A stretch of DNA of 40,784 bases, taken from positions 1-40,784 of the IMG/VR virus record IMGVR_UViG_3300025013_000114; one strand, 5' to 3'. Positions within the stretch are counted from its first letter, which is position 1. Each line of letters opens with the position of its first letter. Below the pieces are notes generated by a model. The model was given only the letters and a program-made list of their open reading frames with translations, did not search any database and had not been told where the DNA came from. Shown here in pieces: positions 31,673 to 39,259 of this stretch. The stretch is from a virus. The translations under genes and the position numbers were made by a program.

Positions 31673-33610
31673 CTAGTATTCCTCCGCCAGTGCCGCGCCC
31701 AGGGGGTCCAGCTCATCCTCCGGGTCCTGAATGAAGCCGGCGGACTCCTTGACCTCTCCGCGCACCACCTCCAGCTCCTCACCCACCTGGTCCGGGCTGA
31801 TCGGGTAGCCGTTGCCCACCAGCTCGCCGGCCGGTGCCGCGCTTTGGGTCCCCTTGAGGAAGAACGGCATGGCGGGGACCTCCTCCTCACCCTCGTTGAG
31901 CGCCTGCGCGTATTCCCAGGCAGCGGTGAGGTCCTCCTGCGACTGCTGGGAAAGTATCTCCATGGCCACGTCACACCCGATCAAGGCCAGGAGAGCCTGC
32001 AGCTCCTCCAGCGCCTGGGAGAGAGCCAACTCCTCACTCACCTCCTCCTGGAGCTTCACCCCATGGAACTCCGAGAAGTGGAGGAGGCAGTCCGTGTTAT
32101 CGCTCAGCTCGTTGGCAGGACCGAAGCACTTGACCGCCAGGGGACAGCGCGGCCAGTCCTTGCAAACGCCGTCCCTGTACTGTTTTTGCTCGTCCGTGGG
32201 CTGATTCCAGAACCCGGTGCACGCCGTAATGCCGGTGGAAGGGTCCCGCGGTGTGCCGTCCATCTCGCAGTCCCCCAGGCAGGAGGCGCAGATGGAAGTG
32301 AACGGGACCACGGAGGCGATGCACTCAACCTGCATCACGTCACTCCCGCCGGCAGCGGCGCGCTGTACCTCCCGGAGCCTCTCGATAGCGGACGCCGAGG
32401 AGTTGTTGAGGTCCAGGGAGAGCTGGCGCTCCTCCACGGTGAGGGTCTCGCGCTTGACGATCTCCCAGGAGTCGCAGCGGCGCAGGGCCTTTTCCCCGGC
32501 GGTGAAGTCATACTCCCACTGGCAGTCAACCGGGATGATCTCCGCACCGGACTGGATAATCTCGCCCAGCTCGATCATTTCCCGCTCGCACTTATCCACG
32601 ATCTCCTTGGACGCTTTGGTGAAGGCCTTGAGCTTGATCTTGGTGTCCAGCCAGAGCTTATGTCTTTCAGCCAGCGCCATGCCGTGCTGAGCCAGGACGG
32701 TCTGGTCCACGCATACCGGGAGCGCCTCCTGGAAACGGGGGCTGATCTTGTGGGGCTCGCGGGTAACGTAGGAGACGCGGCCGGGACCGGCCGCAGCTAT
32801 CGCCGCCTTGTCCTCCTCCGAGATAAACACTTCCCGCCGCGTCTCCCCCTCGCCAGTTGCCTCCACCGTGCCGGCGCTTTCATCCGGACCAGGCGCGGAC
32901 TCGAAGGGACTCCCGCCAGCCTCCCCTGCAGCACCAGGGCACGGGCCAGAGGCCACCTCATCGTGAGCCGTGCCGCACTTTACGCAGGGGTCCCCTTTGT
33001 GTCCCTGCTCCGCCAGCATCCGGAAGCTGGTGCAGCCGGTGACGCAACCCGGCTTGTCCTCTCCGGAGAGACTGCAGTTGTCCAGCTTGGAAGCGTCGAA
33101 GGAGCCGCACCCCGCGTTGCCGCATTTCAGCGGGGTGGCATCGAAGGGGAAGAAGTCATCCCCGCCGGCCTGGTTGCCGTCCGAGGTGAAGGGGGAGGTT
33201 ACAGCACCGTCACCGGCCGGGACATCCTGGGATGTGAAGGAAGCCTCCGCCATCTGGACCGCCGCCTCCATCCCCTGGTCCCCGGCCTGGACCGTTGCGC
33301 GCCGGTCGAGCTCCACACCGCAGTCACAGAGGAGTACTTCCACGCCGGCCTCCGTCTCCTTCCAGTTGCGCGTGAAAACGGGGTGGGTGCACATCTCGCC
33401 GCTCCTGGAGTCCACACCGCTCGCCGCCGCTGTCGGGTTGCCGATCTCGCACATGACGAAGCCGCAGCCATCCACGCCACAAATGCGGTCCCACTTTCCG
33501 GAGCCGTCCGTCCGCTCCTGGTTGAAAGCCAGGTCCTCCGGGTGGAGGCACGCCGTGCCCTTCCCTTTGCCGCCTGCTTTCTTGCTTGTTGCGCCTGTCT
33601 TTTTTTCCAT
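31673..33610 (-). CDS. Large cysteine-rich multi-domain protein of unknown function
   Basis: A 645-aa protein I do not recognise as a whole. The N-terminal third is packed with zinc-type Cys groups: ICGVDGCGFVMC, LLCDCGV, KCGNAGCGSF then NCSLSGEDKPGCVTGCTSF (about 160-200), and CVKCGTAHDE. Between about 318 and 395 is a compact phage domain (KLKAFTKASKEIVDKCEREM, VDCQWEYDFTAGEKALRRCD, LTVEERQLSL) known as separate short proteins elsewhere. A second Cys module (SICASCLGDCEMDG ... ACTGFW, about 435-470) resembles the first, suggesting duplication. The C-terminus is acidic. It starts at ATG 33610 after AGGAGG and sits between recombination and replication genes, hinting at nucleic-acid binding. 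Confidence 0.6.
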   Translation of the reverse strand: MEKKTGATSKKAGGKGKGTACLHPEDLAFNQERTDGSGKWDRICGVDGCGFVMCEIGNPTAAASGVDSRSGEMCTHPVFTRNWKETEAGVEVLLCDCGVELDRRATVQAGDQGMEAAVQMAEASFTSQDVPAGDGAVTSPFTSDGNQAGGDDFFPFDATPLKCGNAGCGSFDASKLDNCSLSGEDKPGCVTGCTSFRMLAEQGHKGDPCVKCGTAHDEVASGPCPGAAGEAGGSPFESAPGPDESAGTVEATGEGETRREVFISEEDKAAIAAAGPGRVSYVTREPHKISPRFQEALPVCVDQTVLAQHGMALAERHKLWLDTKIKLKAFTKASKEIVDKCEREMIELGEIIQSGAEIIPVDCQWEYDFTAGEKALRRCDSWEIVKRETLTVEERQLSLDLNNSSASAIERLREVQRAAAGGSDVMQVECIASVVPFTSICASCLGDCEMDGTPRDPSTGITACTGFWNQPTDEQKQYRDGVCKDWPRCPLAVKCFGPANELSDNTDCLLHFSEFHGVKLQEEVSEELALSQALEELQALLALIGCDVAMEILSQQSQEDLTAAWEYAQALNEGEEEVPAMPFFLKGTQSAAPAGELVGNGYPISPDQVGEELEVVRGEVKESAGFIQDPEDELDPLGAALAEEY

Positions 33611-33636
33611 CGTGTAAATCCTCCTTGAGTCGTTTA

Positions 33637-34680
33637 TTAGGCCGGCACGTTGTCAGGGCAGCTTTCGGAATGGCCGCTCAACTGTTTGCAGAACTGGCAG
33701 GGGACGGCGGTGGACTTTGAGCAATGAGGATCATGGCCACCGGCCACTCCGCACTCCTGGCAGACTTCCCCCTCCCCCGCTGGGGGAGAGTCCGCAAAGA
33801 CGTTACCCTGGGGAGCTCCTGCAGCTCCGCCATCCGTCTCCGCACCCGGCGCCCCCTTGCTCCCGTTCTTGAGGTGATCAAAGATTTCCTTGGCGCGGCT
33901 GTTCTTCTCACCGGTCTCCACAATGAAGGCCTTTTCAATGGTGACGGTCCCCTCCTTGATCGCGGTGGCGATCCCCCGGAGGAGGGTGAGTTCATCCAGG
34001 CCGATGTCCTCCACCCCCTGCACGCCCAGGAACTCCAGGATGGTCTCCTGTGCAACCTGCATCTTCTGGAAATACTGCATCATCTCCGTGCGCTTCTTCA
34101 CCAGGGTTTTGGCGTTGCCTATGGCGCACTCCTTGGCGTCCTTGTAAAGGGTGGACCAGAGAGCTTTAGGGATGCCCTGCAGCGCCGCGTTGCGCCTGGC
34201 GATGGAGCACGCCGCGTTGACGGTGACGCCAATCATGTCCTCATTGAAACGGCCGTTGGTCCCGGTGATCCTCCTCCGGACCTCCGTGATGGTGGTGACG
34301 TTCTTCTCCAGGTCGTGGAAGACCCCTTGCGCCGTGATGTGGCCGCGCTCCTCGCCCATCGGCCGGGAGCCGCACCTGGCGTTGCCCCAGGCGGAGGCGA
34401 GAATCTCAGCGAAGCGGACGCTGGGACCCTCGATGAACTTCTGGACCATCTTCCCGGAGGCAGGGTCCCGCTCCTTTCCCCTGGGGATGGCGAAGATGCA
34501 ATCTTCCGCCACCTCCTCGTTGAGCGTCACCAGCTCGCGCGCCTCGTTCAGGAACCCCTTGATGGACCGCGGGAACTTCTTGGCGGTCGCCACCGCCTGG
34601 TCAATCTCCGCCATGCTGATGACGGCAAGCGCGGAGGTCTCCGTCACAATCTCCGCCTCTATCGATTCTGTCTTTGCCAC
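33637..34680 (-). CDS. Conserved phage recombination-region protein; candidate single-strand annealing partner
   Basis: A 347-aa protein. The body (KKFPRSIKGFLNEARELVTL; CIFAIPRGKERDP; FIEGPSVRFAEILASAWGNA; HDLEKNVTTITEVRRRITG; AACSIARRNAALQGIP) belongs to a conserved phage family commonly beside RecE-like nucleases. A Gly/Pro-rich linker then leads to a C-terminal double Cys/His motif (VCQECGVAGGHDPHC; PCQFCKQLSGHSESCP). No RecT, Red-beta, Erf or Sak motif is visible, and I see no other annealing protein in the window, so an annealing or ssDNA-binding role is plausible but unproven. GTG start at 34680 after AAAGGGGG. Confidence 0.62.
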   Translation of the reverse strand: MAKTESIEAEIVTETSALAVISMAEIDQAVATAKKFPRSIKGFLNEARELVTLNEEVAEDCIFAIPRGKERDPASGKMVQKFIEGPSVRFAEILASAWGNARCGSRPMGEERGHITAQGVFHDLEKNVTTITEVRRRITGTNGRFNEDMIGVTVNAACSIARRNAALQGIPKALWSTLYKDAKECAIGNAKTLVKKRTEMMQYFQKMQVAQETILEFLGVQGVEDIGLDELTLLRGIATAIKEGTVTIEKAFIVETGEKNSRAKEIFDHLKNGSKGAPGAETDGGAAGAPQGNVFADSPPAGEGEVCQECGVAGGHDPHCSKSTAVPCQFCKQLSGHSESCPDNVPA

Positions 34681-34693
34681 TGTTTCCCCCTTT

Positions 34694-34978
34694 TTAGTGA
34701 GTGAGCCCAGAGCCAGGAACGGGGAGACCCGCTTCCTTGCCCGTCTCCGGATTGATCAACTGCATGGACGTCATGGCGCTCTTTTCTACCAGGAGCACGT
34801 CCTCCATCTGGTTCTCAACCAGGGGGGGCAGACCCAGCACCTCGATGTACTGCTGGAGAGCCTCCCGGTCTGCCGCTATCATCACGATCTCCATCCCGTC
34901 AAGAGACAGCACGTCAAACTTAACAGCTACACCCTGTAACGGACCGGAGCCCATGAACCTTTGAAGCGGCTTTTTCAC
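34694..34978 (-). CDS. Small orphan in recombination operon
   Basis: A 94-aa protein without recognised domain. It begins KKPLQRFMGSGPLQG, has two beta-strand-like stretches (AVKFDVLSLDGMEIVMIAA) and a helix DREALQQYIEVLGLPP. The GTG start at 34978 overlaps the stop of the ATPase gene (GTGA) behind AAGGAGGT, so it is translationally coupled to the Rad50-like ATPase and may be its small partner. Confidence 0.55.
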   Translation of the reverse strand: MKKPLQRFMGSGPLQGVAVKFDVLSLDGMEIVMIAADREALQQYIEVLGLPPLVENQMEDVLLVEKSAMTSMQLINPETGKEAGLPVPGSGLTH

Positions 34979-36297
34979 GGTGCCACCTCCTTGACCATGC
35001 CGTCCTCAATGATGATCCCCATGTCACCGGGGTCCCCCACCTTCTCCATGAGGAGCTGATACCCGCCGGCCGCTGCCATCTCCGTGATGACCTGGAAGTT
35101 CTTGGGGTCCAGGGACTCCGCCCTGGAGATACGGATGACTTTGAGCTGGGGGCTCATGGCCATGGCAATGGCGATGCACACCCGCATCTTCTCCTCCGTC
35201 GAGCACTGGCCCAGCGGTACGTCCTTGAAGGTGATCGCCTCGTCATCGATGGACAGACCCTCCACCGGGAACTTGGCGCCACGGAGCGCCTTATCCTTGG
35301 CCGCATCAAGGAGCTTGATCTTGTTGGTGAGGGTGTCACTCTCCAGCTGCACCTTGGAGAGCTCCTCCTGGATGGCCGCGCGCGCCTTCTTCTCGCGCAC
35401 CTTGCTGTTGGTCTGCTCCAACTCCTGGAGCTTGGTGGTGAAGATCTCCATGTCCGGGTCTTTGAGCGCCTTGACCTTCTCATGCTGCTCTTTCCCCTTG
35501 GCCATGAGCTTGTCCATGTCACCGCGCCAGGTGAGGAGCTCCTCCTCATGACTGGCCAGCTGGCGCTTGAGGGTGTCGATGAGCGAAACCTTGCCCTTGA
35601 TTGCTCCGTCCAGGGTGTCGTGATCCTGGATGAGGCCCTGGAGCTCGCGCCTCACTGCGTCATTCTGCTCCTTCAATTTCTGTGCTTCCTGCTGCTCCTC
35701 CAGGATGGAGGAAATGGAGACCTCCTCCGCCGGTACGTCCTCCGCCAGCGCCGGCTTTCCTTCCAGCTGTTTCGACAGGCGCAGCACATCCCGGTTTACC
35801 TCAGTGCGCTTATCGAATACCGTCTTGCGCTCCGCCGCGTTTCCCTCCAGTGAGAAGTCCCCCAGGTCAACCAGATTGAGGAGGAGCTCCCGCTGTTCCT
35901 TTGCCTTTTTCTCGGAGAACTCGAAGGGGTCGAACATCTTACCCATGAGCGCGTCCAGCATCTTCTGGGGGCTGGGGTACTTCGCGCCCTGGGGAGTCAC
36001 CACCTCCAGGTACATGTTGACCGCCCCGCTCTCCTCGTTCTTGATCCACTTGCGCTTGATGATGAGGTCACCCAGGTCGAGCTCAATCCTGGAGTCCTTG
36101 GCGCCGTTCTTTATCGGCTTGGTGATGTCCAGCGCGTCCATGGCGTCCGATCCGCCCAGCGCCACCCAGAAGGAGTTGAGGAGTGAGCTCTTGCCCTGCT
36201 CGTTCATCCCTCCGATGACCAGGTTTTTACCGTTCAGCTGGAGCGTCACCATCCCCAGGCGCATGAAGTTGTTGACCGTGATTCCCTTGATGTGCAT
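34975..36297 (-). CDS. Rad50/SbcC/RecF-like AAA ATPase
   Basis: A 440-aa ABC-type ATPase of the AAA_23 group. The N-terminus has IKGITVNNFMRLG and Walker A GGMNEQGKSSLL (29-40). A long coiled coil spans roughly residues 190-345. The C-terminus has the signature-like GQCSTEEKMRVCIAIAMAM and, where Walker B is expected, LKVIRISRAESLD, lacking the usual Asp-Glu pair. It is much shorter than bacterial SbcC, as in phage versions. It lies between a RecE-like exonuclease and the candidate annealing protein, so it likely handles DNA ends. ATG start after GGGGGAACTG. Confidence 0.85.
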   Translation of the reverse strand: MHIKGITVNNFMRLGMVTLQLNGKNLVIGGMNEQGKSSLLNSFWVALGGSDAMDALDITKPIKNGAKDSRIELDLGDLIIKRKWIKNEESGAVNMYLEVVTPQGAKYPSPQKMLDALMGKMFDPFEFSEKKAKEQRELLLNLVDLGDFSLEGNAAERKTVFDKRTEVNRDVLRLSKQLEGKPALAEDVPAEEVSISSILEEQQEAQKLKEQNDAVRRELQGLIQDHDTLDGAIKGKVSLIDTLKRQLASHEEELLTWRGDMDKLMAKGKEQHEKVKALKDPDMEIFTTKLQELEQTNSKVREKKARAAIQEELSKVQLESDTLTNKIKLLDAAKDKALRGAKFPVEGLSIDDEAITFKDVPLGQCSTEEKMRVCIAIAMAMSPQLKVIRISRAESLDPKNFQVITEMAAAGGYQLLMEKVGDPGDMGIIIEDGMVKEVAP

Positions 36298-36306
36298 CAG
36301 TTCCCC

Positions 36307-36528
36307 CTAACTCTCGTTTGACACGCCGCACCTTCTGCAGCGGTAAAAGGTTGTCCCGTCCTCCGCGCGGCCGGCATAGGTCCAGTCATGACCGTTGGCC
36401 TCGCAGCTCCAATAATCGGGGTGCTCGTCCCCCCTCGCAGCAACCGGCGCCGGCGATCCGCACAGCCACCAGATGAAAAGCCAGCCGAGGGAGACAGCTC
36501 CCAGGTTGACCACCGCCGCGTCTAGCAT
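36307..36528 (-). CDS. Small membrane protein with C-terminal zinc-ribbon-like motif
   Basis: A 73-aa protein: one membrane helix (AVSLGWLFIWWLCG), then a short linker and CEANGHDWTY...FYRCRRCGVS, a CX..C..C group like small zinc ribbons. The ATG at 36528 overlaps the exonuclease stop and has GGAGG upstream. Function unknown; similar membrane-plus-zinc layouts occur at 25932-26246. Confidence 0.6.
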   Translation of the reverse strand: MLDAAVVNLGAVSLGWLFIWWLCGSPAPVAARGDEHPDYWSCEANGHDWTYAGRAEDGTTFYRCRRCGVSNES

Positions 36529-37430
36529 CCCAGCATCCTCCCCGGGACGTTCCACTCCTCCAGGAGGTCGTAAGGCTGGAGCTGATCGTAAGAGAAGATG
36601 TGCTCCGGTACGGTGAAGTTGGGCCAGAAGTCGCGCTCCACGCTCTCCAGGTAAAGGCCGATGAGCCGCACCGCCTCATGTTGCGCCCACTGGAGCGATC
36701 TCTCCGAGAGGAGCCCGGTCCGGAGGCGGAAGGGTGCCGCGGTCTCCCCGAAGATGAAGCCGAAGGCCTTGACCGCTTCGCCGTTGGCAATGAGCCCGTT
36801 GCTGTAGTGGCCGGCCTGCACGTCATAATTGAGCTCCGCCATGGACCAGAGGATGCGGTCAATCCTGGCGGTGGTCTTGTAGTCTGAGGGGACGCCCTGG
36901 CGGAACCAGTCAATGCGCGCCTTGCATTTCACTTCCCGCCCGTCCGGGAGGACCTGGACCCAGATGACGGTGAGCTCATCGGCGCCGGTCTCCATGAAGG
37001 TGGAGCCCATAGGGTGAGACCGGAGCTCCGTGTCCAGGGAAGTGACGGCCAGCCCTTCCTCCGCGGAGAGGCGCACCTTGCCGATGATCGAGGCCTCGAA
37101 GTTGGCCACCAGTTCCTTGTAGACGTTGGTGTTCTTCCACCCCTTGGGATTCTGGCCGGCAGGACAGGGGAACTCCGGAGCCACCGCGTACCTGGTGGCG
37201 AAGGCGGAGCCACCCTCCAGGGAGAGAGCGTGAGAGGCGTCCCCCACGATGAGGAAGCGGTCCCGCTTGCCGATGTCAAAGGGGTCCCTGCAGGTAGCCG
37301 GGTTTTTCCGGTAGTTCTTGATGGTGGTGCTCCCCAGAGCGTTGATGGTGTGATAGGTGTCGCTAGGGACACCGGGATAGATTCCCGGCGCGGGGTCCTG
37401 GATGTTGATAATTGCCGAATCTTGTGACAT
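36522..37430 (-). CDS. RecE-like PD-(D/E)XK exonuclease
   Basis: A 302-aa nuclease of the RecE/exodeoxyribonuclease VIII-like phage group (DUF3799 type). The fold can be followed: the GDASHALSLE motif with H67, strand DELTVIWVQV, the catalytic D174 (ARIDWF), the DYK motif D183-K185 (SDYKTTARID), and the QAGHY motif (205-209). It would resect 5' ends to supply single strands for recombination. ATG start at 37430 behind GGAGGGCATC. It begins the early recombination set, upstream of the ATPase and candidate annealing gene. Confidence 0.85.
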   Translation of the reverse strand: MSQDSAIINIQDPAPGIYPGVPSDTYHTINALGSTTIKNYRKNPATCRDPFDIGKRDRFLIVGDASHALSLEGGSAFATRYAVAPEFPCPAGQNPKGWKNTNVYKELVANFEASIIGKVRLSAEEGLAVTSLDTELRSHPMGSTFMETGADELTVIWVQVLPDGREVKCKARIDWFRQGVPSDYKTTARIDRILWSMAELNYDVQAGHYSNGLIANGEAVKAFGFIFGETAAPFRLRTGLLSERSLQWAQHEAVRLIGLYLESVERDFWPNFTVPEHIFSYDQLQPYDLLEEWNVPGRMLGC

Positions 37431-37459
37431 GATGCCCTCCGTTAAATGGTTGCAGGTTT

Positions 37460-37488
37460 AGCCCCGTTGCCGCGGGGCTTTACTTTTT
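37460..37488 (+). terminator. Weak rightward terminator-like hairpin
   Basis: AGCCCCG (37460-37466) pairs with CGGGGCT (37473-37479), followed on the plus strand by TTACTTTTT. No rightward gene precedes it. On the minus strand the same hairpin lies in the leader of the exonuclease gene, where it has no T-run, so it may instead be a leader structure. Confidence 0.35.
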
Positions 37489-37493
37489 CCAGG

Positions 37494-37661
37494 TCACTGC
37501 CTGGCCAGTTGCTCCAGCGCCTGGTTCTTCGCAGCGCCGCGCAGGTTCCTCACGTTGACCTTCTCCGGTGCCATCGGGGGGGCAGTTGCCCAGGCGACGA
37601 AGACAAACACCAGAATCCAGATGACCAGCGCCGCCTTCTTCCGTCCCGCCTCATCTCTCAT
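37494..37661 (-). CDS. Tiny single-helix membrane protein
   Basis: A 55-residue frame: basic start MRDEAGRKKAAL, one strong membrane helix (LVIWILVFVFVAWATAPP), then a polar amphipathic tail (VNVRNLRGAAKNQALEQLAR). The start ATG lies within the last codons of the AlpA-like gene (37651) with GGGGGGCAAGG just upstream, showing translational coupling. Function unknown. Such small phage membrane proteins can act in host takeover or exclusion, but nothing shows this here. Confidence 0.5.
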   Translation of the reverse strand: MRDEAGRKKAALVIWILVFVFVAWATAPPMAPEKVNVRNLRGAAKNQALEQLARQ

Positions 37662-37860
37662 CCTTGCCCCCCATCTGCTCGATAAGAGCCTTGATGTCCT
37701 CCGCCTTCCAGGCCGTGGTTCTCACCCCCAGCTTGACCGCCGCAGGGTAACGCCCCGCCTTCACCCCCCGCCACCAGGTCGCCGGGCTCACCGGGATCAG
37801 CGCCAGCACCTCAGGGAGACGAAGGAAGCCAGTCTCAGGTAAAACCGCCGCGCGGGTCAT
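37651..37860 (-). CDS. AlpA/excisionase-like regulator
   Basis: A 69-aa winged helix-turn-helix protein: FLRLPEVLALIPVSPATWWR, then GVKAGRYPAAVKLGVRTTAW and KAEDIKALIEQM, a close fit to AlpA-type regulators (helix, wing at TTAW, third helix). Members control integrase/excision or early genes. Second gene of the leftward operon; its start ATG overlaps the XRE stop and has AGGAGG upstream. Confidence 0.82.
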   Translation of the reverse strand: MTRAAVLPETGFLRLPEVLALIPVSPATWWRGVKAGRYPAAVKLGVRTTAWKAEDIKALIEQMGGKDER

Positions 37861-38114
37861 CCCGTCCTCCTTTCTTGGTTTTGGTGCACGCTTCGTGCTC
37901 CATTTGCACCACCGTCAACAAAAAAAAACGTAGCCGGTGACTCCAACGCGGTCATGATCTTCGCCAGGTTATCGGCTCCCGGCTTAACCTGCCCCCGCTC
38001 CCACTCTGAAATTTGCTGCGACGATACCCCAACCTTTTCGGCTAGTTGGGCCTGAGACAGCCCCCTTGACTCTCGCGCCAGCGCTATCCTGTTCGGGACA
38101 AAAACCACTGCCAT
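37857..38114 (-). CDS. XRE-family repressor (Cro-like position)
   Basis: An 85-aa helix-turn-helix protein, first gene of the leftward early operon. The HTH is textbook: RIALARESRGLSQAQLAEKV, GVSSQQISEWERGQVKPG, DNLAKIMTALESP. Length and divergent orientation to the rightward repressor suggest a Cro-like role. ATG start at 38114 with AAAGGAGGTGA. The 3' end of the gene holds another CCATTTGCACC copy (37900-37910). Confidence 0.88.
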   Translation of the reverse strand: MAVVFVPNRIALARESRGLSQAQLAEKVGVSSQQISEWERGQVKPGADNLAKIMTALESPATFFFVDGGANGARSVHQNQERRTG

Positions 38115-38263
38115 CTTGCTTTCACCTCCTTTCTAATGTGTATCACGCATTCAGAGCTATCATGAACCATTTGCACCAGTCAAGATATTTTTTTGCACCA
38201 AATGAAAAAGTATGATACTGTGCGGAGCCTAATGTTCTGATATGGTTGCAGGGGGGAGTAGAC
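38115..38263. promoter_or_regulatory. Divergent operator-promoter region of the lysis-lysogeny switch
   Basis: The 149-bp gap between divergent XRE genes. For leftward transcription a TTGACT -35 box is at 38183-38178, its spacer covered by GGTGCAAATGGT (38177-38166). The -10 is not clear. TTTGCACCA is repeated 22 bp apart (38170 and 38192). Palindromes AGTATGATACT (38209-38219) and imperfect ATGTGTATCACGCAT (38136-38150) are further candidate operators. The second TTGCAC (38193-38198) could be a rightward -35. Confidence 0.65.
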
Positions 38264-38614
38264 GTGAACAGACTTCAAAAATACATCTCGGATAAGTTGC
38301 GCGCTGGCATGACCTTACGGGAAATGTCGAGGGAATCAGGAGTTAGCCACACCAATCTATCGCGCTACCACAAGCTGGGGAAGGAGCCCGACTCTGTGAA
38401 CCTGACAAAGCTGGCCCACTACTTCGGCGTAGAATTCCATGATTTGCTTGAACCATTTGACCCAGGCAAGCCGGCTTTCAGTTTGGGTCCGACTCTTGAG
38501 GACCAACTGGCTTTTCAGGAGTGGCAGACGCTTTCACCTGACCAAAAACTTCAAGCAGTGCAGTGGCTCCGTAGGATGAAAGTAGAGAGCAAAACAGGGG
38601 ATCGGGAAAAATGA
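38264..38614 (+). CDS. CI-like XRE repressor
   Basis: A 116-aa protein, transcribed rightward. N-terminal HTH: KLRAGMTLREMSRESGVSHT, NLSRYHKLGKEPDSVN, LTKLAHYFGVEFHDLLEP. The short C-terminal part (LAFQEWQTLSPDQKLQAVQW) may serve dimerisation; there is no LexA-type Ser-Lys peptidase, so induction is not by self-cleavage as in lambda CI. I choose GTG at 38264 after GGGGGGAG; a TTG 18 bases upstream is a poorer start. It probably keeps the prophage silent. Confidence 0.85.
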   Translation: MNRLQKYISDKLRAGMTLREMSRESGVSHTNLSRYHKLGKEPDSVNLTKLAHYFGVEFHDLLEPFDPGKPAFSLGPTLEDQLAFQEWQTLSPDQKLQAVQWLRRMKVESKTGDREK

Positions 38615-38752
38615 CGGAGGGGTTTTCCATAGTGACAGCCTCACAGTTTTAGAAGTTCGCTGAGAGGAAAAGTACTCCGTCAGCCTCTAATGAGCAAGAG
38701 GCAGAGGGGCACGTCACGACAGAATATGTCACAACATTAGTCGGGGGGGATT
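38615..38752. other. Intergenic gap before cargo genes
   Basis: 138 bases with no gene. It holds an inverted pair TGACGGAG (38612-38619) and CTCCGTCA about 60 bases on, and a short hairpin GCCTCT/AGAGGC near 38685-38705, none followed by a T-run. A promoter for the lipoprotein gene probably lies here but no convincing box pair is seen. Confidence 0.35.
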
Positions 38753-39205
38753 GTGAAAAACTCTTTTTGGTTAGTGCTGCTTGCGTCTTCGCTGTCGCTT
38801 TGTGGATGTTATTCAGTTAAGACCGTAAAACTGGGCTCGATATCGCCAGAAAATAAGACTATGGAAGTACCGGCCACCGGATTTGCAGCACTTGATATAA
38901 AAGAGGCACTAGCTAAAGACGGTTGGAAGCTCAAAGTACATAATCCCAATGTGACAAGAGCACGCACTGTCTCTGCTAACCCGGCCATAGACAGCAGCAA
39001 TAACTATGATGCTGCATACCGCATGAACATACTAGAATCAGTCAGAGCTGATATGTTTGTAATAGGTCTTAGCACGTCCGTAATAGACAACAAGACCAAC
39101 GAGGAGGTGCTAAATATGTACTTTGACTCTAAAGGCTTTGGCGGTTGCTGGCCTGATGAAGTGGCTATGGACATTGTAAAGGAGCTTAAAGCAATCGAAA
39201 AGTAA
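38753..39205 (+). CDS. Lipoprotein, probable lysogenic cargo
   Basis: A 150-aa protein with a lipoprotein signal peptide: basic MKNSF, hydrophobic WLVLLASSLSL, lipobox LCGC with the acylated Cys at 19. The mature part (VKTVKLGSISPENKTMEVPA; FAALDIKEALAKDGWKLKV; ADMFVIGLSTSVIDNKTNEE) looks like a small periplasmic domain of alternating strands and helices; family not recognised. GTG start at 38753 after GGGGGG. Base composition is clearly AT-richer than the leftward genes, a sign of separate origin. A moron role (surface exclusion or host fitness) is inferred. Confidence 0.75.
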   Translation: MKNSFWLVLLASSLSLCGCYSVKTVKLGSISPENKTMEVPATGFAALDIKEALAKDGWKLKVHNPNVTRARTVSANPAIDSSNNYDAAYRMNILESVRADMFVIGLSTSVIDNKTNEEVLNMYFDSKGFGGCWPDEVAMDIVKELKAIEK

Positions 39206-39259
39206 ACGGATGGTTCTAAGACCCTAAGATGAATTGGATTGCAGCAAGGAGGGTATGCA

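Noticed and set aside
37857-38614. Toxin-antitoxin pair made of two small HTH genes
   Set aside because: The genes are divergent, both are regulators of XRE type, and the operator layout fits a lysis-lysogeny switch; no toxin is present.
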